Assembly (NCBI GenBank): GCA_000695325.1
Contig: AVPN01000002.1
Span: forward strand, 170,054 to 208,398
Length of the DNA stretch: 38,345 nt
From: Pleurobrachia bachei
Taxonomy: Eukaryota > Ctenophora > Tentaculata > Cydippida > Pleurobrachiidae
Reading direction: 5' to 3'
Positions 35,801-38,345 of this stretch are shown piece by piece; the stretch's first letter is position 1, and each line of letters starts with the position of its first letter. The translations under genes were made by a program, and so were the position numbers. The notes under the pieces were generated by a model. That model ran no database searches, was not told the origin of the DNA, and was given only the letters and a program-made list of their open reading frames with translations.

Positions 35801-38345
35801 TCTTGAGGAATACAGCTCGGTATCTCTCGTCGGTAGAGGTGTGTTGCAGTAATACAGACACAGAATTGAGGACATCCCTGCACCTCTCACCCTCCTTCAG
35901 GTATTGCATTAGTAGGACTCTGAGGAGAGAGAGAATGGGTTTATAGAAAATGCCTTCCAGAGACAGGAGTAGGGTAGGGGGGCCACCGGCCACCCCAGGT
36001 ATATTTTTTTGGACTGCTATGAGAAAACAATGTCCAAAACTATCGATATAATAATGGTGAATAGTATAAAATAGAGGCTAGATACACTAGATACACTAGA
36101 TACTCACTGTGCAATATCAGGAAGAGTCTCAGTATGCCTGATTGGGAGAGTGGGAACCATGGTGACCAGGTGATTCAGAAGGGTGAACACGCACTCCGCC
36201 ATTTGCCGCTCCTGAGCCATATCATGGCAAAACGCCACCAAACTTTGGACCAGGTCACTCTGAATAGGGATCAGGGCTTGATCAGTATATATCAAGGGCT
36301 ATTATAATACCCCTCTTGTTATAATATTATGCGAGGGGATTTGAGATGTTCTAACTCTCGCGGTGCAACCAAGTCACTCACCCTACCCCTAGACGTCCTT
36401 TTTGAATGACCACTTACGTAAATTAAGATATAAAACGGAATACGGAAGAAAATGTCTGAACTTACAGCAGCCACGGGTACTGATTTACACCAATTGAAGA
36501 GGATATTGACGATGGTTAGTCTCAATTCTACCCTTCCATCTCCCGCTGACCGGGCCGGGTTATCCGATATCTCGTCCAGGGCACCCTGTATATAAAACAG
36601 GGTTATTGTATGGTGATATCACCCTATATAAAACAGGGATAGTGAATATTGCCCTGTCGAGGTCTCTTGAGTACCCACTACCCACTCCCTACAAATCAAA
36701 GGGATAGTGAATTATAGTGGTGTTATCACCCGGTATAAAAAGGGTTAGTGGTGTCACCAGTAATGAAAGGAGCCCCCCCCCCACCCTGACGTGACATGAC
36801 AAGTGTACCTGAGTGCTAAAGGTACAAGAGAGGTCCATTTGTGTAGGGGTGATGTTCTCCTTCCCTCCCCACAGATCACTACTTCCTCCACCCTGATCAG
36901 TTGAGGACGGGGTGTCCTGAGATGCCACTGGGCTATCCATCTCTGAAACAAAGTTAGTAGTATGTAGTAGTGAATTAGTCAATTATAGTCAACCCCCATT
37001 ATATATTAGTAGAAGTGGACATTTTGGAGCTGAAAAGTTGAGATATGTAGTGAACATTTTGGAGCTGGAATTAGGAAATAAGACCCTTCCACTGTTCGTT
37101 CGCATGAGAGTATCTGTTTAGACTTATTTGGTTCGCTTCGTATGTATTTTGGCGTATGGGTTAATAGTTATATGTTAGGGGGAATGGAGCATCGTTCCAC
37201 TTGTCAACCAACCATTCCCGAATGGGAATATCAATGGTGGTGACTTGGGATAACTCCAAGAGACACGGTAACAACTCCTGGGTAACTGTTACCCCCCTCA
37301 GGTACTGAAACAATAGTTTTGATCGGTCCAAAAAAGCGTTACACGCTAGGATAGCACATCACGCCACTCATTTGCCCAACGTGGGTGCCTGAGCCTACAT
37401 ATGATGGTGAACCATGTTTGGCGAGTGTACTAGAGCTCTACTCACAACAGGAAGGAAATCAAAGTCCATGTTTAGCGTATCAGTTTGTCGGTCCGTTAGC
37501 TTCATTTCCTTGATCATGCTCTGTATCACAGTCGTGTAAAGGACCAACAACTCTTGGTGGTTGCCGATTGATAACTTGACAGAGTATTCAAGTAGCGTCT
37601 TCTTGATGAGACTCAACAGGTTGGAGTTGATTGGCGATGGTTTACCTGCCCTCTTCTTCATGTTGTTGTCACCTATATAATAGCCAATGGAGAGAGGTAC
37701 ACTTTTTAATGACAGAATACAGCTGTATTATTTCATTGTAATGACAGAATACAGTATTACAGCTTCTTGTCCAAGTGTATCACTTCAATCCCTATAGTAA
37801 CTGTTGATATGATTGCATCACTTCACTGTTACCTTGCTTTGTGGGGCTATTTTCTCTAAATTGCAGCTGACGGAGAACTGTCTCTGATTGTGGGGCTGGT
37901 CCGTCCAGGGGGTTGTCATCATCATGTTGTGATCCAGATACTAGTCCCGCTAAAATCTGGCCAATTTGGGTAGCGGTCCCAGGCCTGTACGAGTTGAATT
38001 GTTCATACTTTCTTATTATTACGGAGCACGGAAACAGCGACTCAATGTGCGAGAACACAATATATTATTCAATATTAGAACATAGTTATAAGTATTGCAT
38101 TGCTGATTCCGATTTATTCAAATGGCAAGAGGGTTACAAAAATTCTTACTTCCAGTTGTATTGGTTGATAATTGGGGCAGAATCAGCCGCTAACTCTCTC
38201 CATGACCCCACTAAAAGCCACTTAATAAGAGCATCAGAGGGGTCCGATGATAGCCACTTTATATAGCCTGTATTTGACCTGGGTGTGGGGTGTTATACCA
38301 CGCGGCCCAAAAAAAACTCAGGGTACGTTGGCCTTCTTTTCTCCA
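11093..38345 (-). CDS. ATM: ATM serine/threonine kinase (PI3K-like), 5' end outside the window
   Basis: ATM is the nuclear kinase that signals DNA double-strand breaks through the MRN complex and phosphorylates SQ/TQ sites. Forty-one distinct exons can be chained on the minus strand with GT-AG borders and matching phases, about 2,100 residues against 3,056 in human ATM, so roughly the N-terminal third is missing to the right. The order is HEAT region, FAT, kinase, FATC. ATM rather than ATR, mTOR or DNA-PK is shown by WLDLDWLQMCRAAL..TALLYLEIY, PPMYQLAARLGT, DPLYNWVVG and the terminal QVNHLLAKAQDPANL..GWHAWV. Four internal tandem duplications copy exon groups. One intron hosts two opposite-strand receptor genes. 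Exons are listed in the block entries. Confidence 0.93.
12059..12292 (-). CDS. ATM: ATM: catalytic-loop exon
   Basis: A single 78-codon exon from EYLRLTTQYKPVFRHYFLEQ to the end of HIDLGIAFDQ. It holds the PIKK catalytic loop GLGDRHLANILL and the DLG metal-binding motif (HIDLG), both intact, with SLATTSIVGHIVGLGDRH matching the ATM signature. It is in phase 0 at both ends. It is the only copy in the window, unlike the kinase N-lobe exons just upstream. Confidence 0.93.
12513..13489 (-). CDS. ATM: ATM: kinase N-lobe exons, copy nearest the 3' end
   Basis: Four exons: 13404-13489 (TEYKIPDTEPIKKLSNLSS), 13105-13245 (VTANGDYSKYPTLVGFENRF, GGINVPKS, DGVVRRQFVK), 12859-12957 (GNDDMRQDMVMEQLFSAANV, RIRTYK) and 12513-12701 (VLPLSQVSGLIEWCNNTIPI, GNYLVHGG). 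Together they give the glycine-rich/ATP-lysine half of the kinase. The whole group is repeated 1288 bp to the right. Reading this copy after the other one breaks the frame, because the last exon ends in phase 0 while the first needs phase 1. Confidence 0.9.
13276..13354. mobile_element. 61-bp MITE of the TTGGTAACGAAGTT family
   Basis: 13285-13345 starts TTGGTAGTGAAGTTACCC and ends GGGTAACTTCGTAACCAA. It is flanked by a perfect 9-bp duplication CTTTGTACC (13276-13284, 13346-13354). The duplicate at 14564-14642 was carried along by the 1288-bp duplication. Confidence 0.85.
13801..14777 (-). CDS. ATM: ATM: kinase N-lobe exons, duplicate copy
   Basis: The same four exons at 14692-14777, 14393-14533, 14147-14245 and 13801-13989, all with intact splice sites. 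Only a few substitutions separate the copies, for instance DSLRIR in the other copy and DNLRIR here. The upstream exon (15025-15178, phase 1 end) joins correctly to either copy, and the downstream catalytic-loop exon (phase 0) joins correctly after either. Only one set can be used in one message. Confidence 0.88.
14894..15002. mobile_element. 109-bp hAT-like MITE with CAGGAACCGACC ends
   Basis: The element starts CAGGAACCGACC and ends GGTCGGTTCCTG. The interior has ATTGGCTGAAAACC and CACGTGACC. Ends beginning CAG would suit hAT. A truncated twin lies at 13606-13700. A clear target duplication was not found at this copy. Confidence 0.75.
15025..17168 (-). CDS. ATM: ATM: C-terminal FAT-domain exons (single copy)
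   Basis: Six exons with matching phases: 16942-17168 (ERTALRREEALLSWGSNQQV, LLMTKAKWLVE), 16575-16778 (DAVRWCEERNLCRWE, heptad-rich LEQLQKLGSYL), 16158-16291 (EYLIKTITHYAKFLRISSAN, DDLHIFR), 15797-15956 (LVSLLLDNTDCEEV, IPPMYQLAARLGT), 15379-15492 (AITCAAREHPFHVLPTLFAL) and 15025-15178 (IKELDQLCNAYVQWANYLSK). They follow the human order ENYI.CL..G, LPLMYQLAARMG, HPHHTLFIILAL and EALCDAYI.LAN. These helices wrap the kinase and control its activity. Confidence 0.9.
15653..15768. mobile_element. 100-bp hAT-like MITE with likely 8-bp target duplication
   Basis: 15661-15760 begins CAGGAACCGACTGAATCAGG and ends TCAGTCGGTTCCTG. It is flanked by GTCCCGGG and GTCCCGGA, an 8-bp duplication with one mismatch, as expected for hAT. 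It lies in the ATM intron between exons 15379-15492 and 15797-15956. Confidence 0.8.
17292..18778 (-). CDS. ATM: ATM: FAT-domain exons, copy nearest the 3' end
   Basis: Four exons: 18606-18778 (LECTSGIGRRQVLEFEHAWY, LLCYADVTGD), 18187-18327 (ASEVHYECAWRIGNWAMDSD), 17636-17772 (AREHIQHLEHPLDTPPPWDR, VVEELQRKL) and 17292-17428 (DYKRWELLFACNSVLHEGDV, ARLAGQYPQAERFLQK). EFEHAWYRLLCYAD and ECAWRIGNW match the human YEHEAMWGKALVTYD and YQAAWRNMQW positions. Splice sites are intact. Both group ends are phase 1, so this copy can follow the other one in frame. Confidence 0.88.
18861..20347 (-). CDS. ATM: ATM: FAT-domain exons, duplicate copy
   Basis: The same four exons at 20175-20347, 19756-19896, 19205-19341 and 18861-18997, nearly identical to the 17292-18778 set. 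The group is 588 nt, or 196 codons, and begins and ends in phase 1. If both sets are spliced, the protein gains an in-frame 196-residue repeat in the FAT domain. The upstream exon 28221-28333 also ends in phase 1, confirming continuity across the large intron. Confidence 0.87.
20463..20865. repeat. 21-bp minisatellite, about 19 units
   Basis: Perfect or near-perfect repeats of GGGGACTTTTCTCTTGGATA plus A. The unit is a multiple of three and lacks stops, so both strands look open (DKGTFLL and QEKSPLI repeats), which is an artefact. It sits in the 7.9-kb ATM intron, about 115 bp upstream, on the transcribed strand, of the acceptor at 20348. Confidence 0.95.
20866..21688. other. Intronic stretch before the first receptor gene
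   Basis: AT-rich, with no supported coding sequence or repeat element. The promoter of the receptor gene at 21689 should lie here, but I see no clear TATA box close to it. Confidence 0.5.
21689..24773 (+). CDS. LDLa-containing 7TM receptor (relaxin-receptor-like architecture), one frameshift
   Basis: An intronless gene nested antisense in an ATM intron. It starts at 21689 (or the Met at 21707) with a leader CLLALLIGLHAIPVKC. A long Cys-rich ectodomain follows, with LDLa modules: CRLHKHRLCDGNSDCSSDAD (about residues 336-355), CIPFSKVCDLVDDCGDGSDE (nt 23478-23540) and ISQICDGTIDCPDFSDEC. Seven hydrophobic helices run from about 23685 to 24745: TM2 ALGDLLTSTYLLILVAFHW, TM6 FICVTDFCCWMPFLICC, TM7 LSLNSVINPLVFN. 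The NS..NP motif and FCCWMP resemble leucine-rich-repeat/relaxin receptors, but no LRRs are seen. The first frame stops at 22828; the rest continues one base out of phase after CRRRTEDDSDN, near 22790-22828. A sequencing indel or a recent inactivating mutation would explain it. The ligand is unknown. Confidence 0.85.
24774..25982. other. Spacer between the two receptor genes
   Basis: Contains C/T-rich simple sequence (about 25150-25175 and 25690-25720). An 88-codon open frame at 24857 shows no family features and is not supported. No mobile element ends were recognised. Confidence 0.5.
25983..27356 (+). CDS. Orphan rhodopsin-like 7TM receptor with a duplicated TM1 segment
   Basis: A single-exon gene of 457 codons, antisense in the ATM intron, 1.2 kb after the LDLa receptor. 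The short N-terminus has N-glycosylation sequons (NTT, NIT) and no signal peptide. Helices: TM1 doubled (NALLAVFCVVFGILAI occurs twice, then FLNAIVAII), TM2 NNLFLMLSTSDGITGVCALF, TM3 region ISIFSIRVSMATSVIFIG, TM5 LVPTMLVCLIIAICTGAQVY, TM6 FTIISILFVVCNMAPLYNTV, TM7 FFIFLNAALNPMIIILRSS. The NP in TM7 and the proline in TM6 support class A. DRY and CWxP are replaced by IGIRTG and CNMAP. The C-tail is basic with a repeated KRISCESKRISCGE. The ligand and clade are not recognised. Confidence 0.83.
   Translation: MFRIMSLTANTTATHTPFLGDNITTNGYVSSATKKPFFQGSYFGPELNALLAVFCVVFGILAILNALLAVFCVVFGILAIFLNAIVAIIKGQKPRHLSNNLFLMLSTSDGITGVCALFHTAIFIVFMAILPQQNELFIDEGDPKFEIIFYTVMITYFISIFSIRVSMATSVIFIGIRTGITLFPLRVNTARQKSVNIVVVVTYLVTLVAVIFEIGSFLSFPHVLDTDSDEAESDVVREIKGLIDDCFYDPGKSYFVARVFGWADDLIYEFDDICLLRIGMTLVPTMLVCLIIAICTGAQVYILLRKTPVNQVGNKEKRGHAITFTIISILFVVCNMAPLYNTVHDCLEESKLLERYITSYFFIFLNAALNPMIIILRSSGGLQRLGTKLKGQAKMRRRSTPLTLRTVAGDDKLKRISCESKRISCGELGGMRSGEMRTGSVESIAACRVSMSQIARD
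26124..26225 (+). repeat. 51-bp in-frame tandem duplication in TM1
   Basis: 26124-26174 and 26175-26225 differ at only a few bases and encode the same 17 residues (NALLAVFCVVFGILAI plus L/F). The result is a hydrophobic run about twice the length of a normal helix. Confidence 0.95.
27357..27605. other. 3' flank of the second receptor gene
   Basis: AT-rich and probably the 3' UTR. No AATAAA is obvious before the duplicated block begins at 27606. Confidence 0.4.
27606..29228. repeat. Tandem duplication, period 835 bp, with non-reversed complement blocks
   Basis: 27606-28393 and 28441-29228 align base for base at an offset of 835, almost without change except in three blocks. In these blocks the second copy is the direct complement, not the reverse complement, of the first: 28668-28717 (of 27833-27882, 50 nt), 28893-28915 (of 28058-28080, 23 nt) and 29046-29095 (of 28211-28260, 50 nt). 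The flanking base on each side is identical again. The first copy carries the intact ATM exon 28221-28333, so the second copy is taken as the altered one. Confidence 0.95.
28221..29364 (-). CDS. ATM: ATM: exons joining HEAT region to FAT domain
   Basis: Exon 29269-29364 reads WLDLDWLQMCRAALELNQFT then TALLYLEIYCEG, matching the human [20 protein letters not shown] segment. Exon 28221-28333 reads SDSTGQLIRDKTKSG then IQEELLKVFLNINSGPSIK. Phases are 2 then 1. The intron between them holds the second copy of the 835-bp duplication. The intron after them (28220-20348 on this strand) holds both 7TM receptor genes. Confidence 0.88.
29094..29168 (-). pseudogene. Broken duplicate of ATM exon 28221-28333
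   Basis: The acceptor and the first part of the exon (SDSTGQLIRDK to IQEELL) are preserved. The rest, including the donor, is replaced by the 50-nt complemented block, giving FQKDL and a stop. If spliced in, it would truncate ATM. Confidence 0.85.
29560..30504 (-). CDS. ATM: ATM: HEAT-region exons, group 1
   Basis: Four exons with matching phases: 30411-30504 (VMNWDEVITSDEQQYTGIIT), 30140-30278 (PEVQRLAQRLLMNILKSSTG, IPVELLQPFTKAGIR; donor AGG|GTAAGT), 29868-29972 (DGVPDAIDIVTSLMDLAKTA) and 29560-29744 (VGLDRLSEDPYWEHSVLSDS, QAIQYLSTKP). The acceptor of the last is the less certain GTAGAG|GTC, chosen because it alone restores phase 0. Assignment to ATM rests on the continuous phase-matched chain into the WLDLDWLQ exon. 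Confidence 0.8.
30605..31181 (-). CDS. ATM: ATM: large 192-codon HEAT exon
   Basis: The largest exon in the gene here (acceptor TTTCAG at 31182-31187, donor CCCG|GTAAGT at 30605). It starts LFMLVLTKSEPMKSEGEWSL and contains helical-repeat segments such as VAIEILHSLLSCVPKPCSFI and IKELQKLTGHNSKVFQTVKL, then an acidic end LDLTMINTMDDP. The composition fits alpha-solenoid repeats. It starts in phase 0 and ends in phase 1, joining the next exon as DDPD-VMNWDEV. Confidence 0.8.
31304..33778 (-). CDS. ATM: ATM: HEAT-region exons, group 2
   Basis: Six exons: 33641-33778 (DIDPDDISSYTRTYVYLLYT, ILLTTPTVAK), 33227-33309 (MVARAASVLGYGSAREIFVT; donor CATCG|GTGGAT inferred from phase), 32878-33006 (ENVGRLCLALLSHGRPLGDE), 32551-32709 (STESEAGAAQFEAVIKAVSR), 31514-31637 (VESLSVPSLTSVQVKHAVEY, KTKLSFFKLLLNAE) and 31304-31396 (GGVHGVLTELYGYYWSAKNS). 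The phases chain without conflict. These are alpha-helical repeats of the ATM solenoid. A 0.48-kb foldback element and an 89-bp MITE sit in the introns. Confidence 0.8.
31608..31726. repeat. About 57-bp tandem duplication over an ATM 3' splice site
   Basis: GTTAGACTTGGGACAC to TTGATATCATGGA at 31608-31664 recurs at 31670-31726 with minor changes. It copies the first bases of exon 31514-31637 together with its TTTCAG acceptor, giving two competing acceptors. Confidence 0.9.
31783..32263. mobile_element. 0.48-kb foldback/MITE-like element
   Basis: The left arm (31783-31825) runs from a G tract through ATCACCCCCTAAATGCGTGG to ATGACATGCC. The right arm (32225-32263) is its inverse, GGCATGTCATCCATGCATTT through AGGGGGTGACCCCCCCC, with few mismatches. 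The interior has no transposase. TTATATG occurs just outside the left arm and close to the right arm, a possible target duplication. Confidence 0.75.
33434..33542. mobile_element. 89-bp MITE of the TTGGTAACGAAGTT family
   Basis: 33444-33532 starts TTGGTAACGAAGTTACCCC and ends GGGGAAACTGCGTTACCAA, with an interior nearly identical to the 6388-6480 element (GGCATTGCAAAAGTAAGGCA). The flanks GTCGTACTTG and GCCGTACTTG give a 10-bp (about 9-bp) duplication with one mismatch. Confidence 0.85.
34139..36264. repeat. Tandem duplication, period 1080 bp
   Basis: 34139-35214 repeats at 35219-36264, with a 30-bp deletion in the second copy (bases equivalent to about 34893-34922). At the junction the donor of exon 35221-35343 and the acceptor of exon 35058-35209 are only 11 nt apart (35210-35220), too short for any known spliceosomal intron. 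Confidence 0.95.
34141..36259 (-). CDS. ATM: ATM: HEAT-region exons present in two tandem sets
   Basis: Set A is intact: 35058-35209 (SDLVQSLVAFCHDMAQERQM, TLPDIAQ), 34693-34917 (DVLLLKFGLLLSLEGIFYKP, VSVLLQHTSTDERYRAVFLK), 34430-34574 (GLYQKGRLSPVSTPALLSCV, DKYNILSRLLCDK) and 34141-34263 (VPRLRVSVVNTLSEILPTLA, FGGALRSIISE). Set B has 36108-36259, a defective second exon ending at 35773 that lost its acceptor to a 30-bp deletion, 35510-35654 and 35221-35343. A working message must skip the remaining set B exons after 36108-36259 or use set A alone. Confidence 0.83.
36466..38267 (-). CDS. ATM: ATM: most upstream exons in the window
   Basis: Six exons: 38150-38267 (YIKWLSSDPSDALIKWLLVG), 37833-38011 (KYEQFNSYRPGTATQIGQIL, then acidic HDDDNPLDG), 37446-37672 (DNNMKKRAGKPSPINSNLLS, LVLYTTVIQSMIKEMKL), 37209-37304 (YLRGVTVTQELLPCLLELSQ), 36809-36940 (MDSPVASQDTPSSTDQGGGS, a disordered Ser/Gln-rich stretch with SQ and TQ sites) and 36466-36585 (GALDEISDNPARSAGDGR, LRLTIVNILFNWCKSVPVAA). 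The last two junctions of this group depend on the alternative acceptor CAGAG|ATG. The gene continues beyond the window. Confidence 0.75.

Overview
The window is eukaryotic nuclear DNA, almost certainly from an animal. Genes are split into many short exons with GT-AG introns. The gene set is metazoan: ATM kinase, mitochondrial SHMT, C1QBP/p32, and 7TM receptors with LDL-receptor class A modules. Dense small introns, intronless 7TM genes and many short inverted-repeat elements would suit an early-branching animal (sponge, ctenophore, placozoan or cnidarian), but I cannot name the species.

Layout. (1) 445-5468, plus strand: serine hydroxymethyltransferase with a mitochondrial-type leader. The central exons with the PLP lysine are absent, and two different terminal exons lie in tandem (4123-4466 and 5164-5468). 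(2) 5803-10148, plus strand: a complete five-exon C1QBP/p32 gene. Its third intron holds a separate minus-strand gene (7125-7996) for a 56-residue secreted peptide, with its own TATA box, two phase-matched introns and polyadenylation signal. (3) 11093 to the right edge, minus strand: ATM. I could place 41 distinct exons, about 2,100 residues from the HEAT region through FAT, kinase and FATC. The N-terminal third lies beyond 38345. (4) One ATM intron of about 7.9 kb (20348-28220) carries two intronless 7TM receptor genes on the opposite strand (21689-24773, with one frameshift, and 25983-27356) and a 21-bp minisatellite.

The window is full of direct tandem duplications that include exons. Four are large (periods about 1288, 1569, 835 and 1080 bp), all inside ATM. 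Several are small (58, 51 and about 62 bp). Two of the large ones cannot be spliced as a simple linear series: one breaks the frame and one leaves an 11-nt 'intron'. Local misassembly of haplotypes is therefore a serious alternative to real duplication.

The strangest signal is in the 835-bp duplication. Three blocks of 50, 23 and 50 nt in one copy are the base-by-base complement of the other copy, in the same direction, not reversed. No ordinary inversion produces this. It is either a data-processing error or a so-called 'swinger' (systematic A<->T, C<->G exchange) sequence. Mobile DNA includes a 61-93 bp MITE family with 9-bp target duplications (one nested inside another MITE), a CAGGAACCG-ended hAT-like MITE, and a 0.48-kb foldback element.
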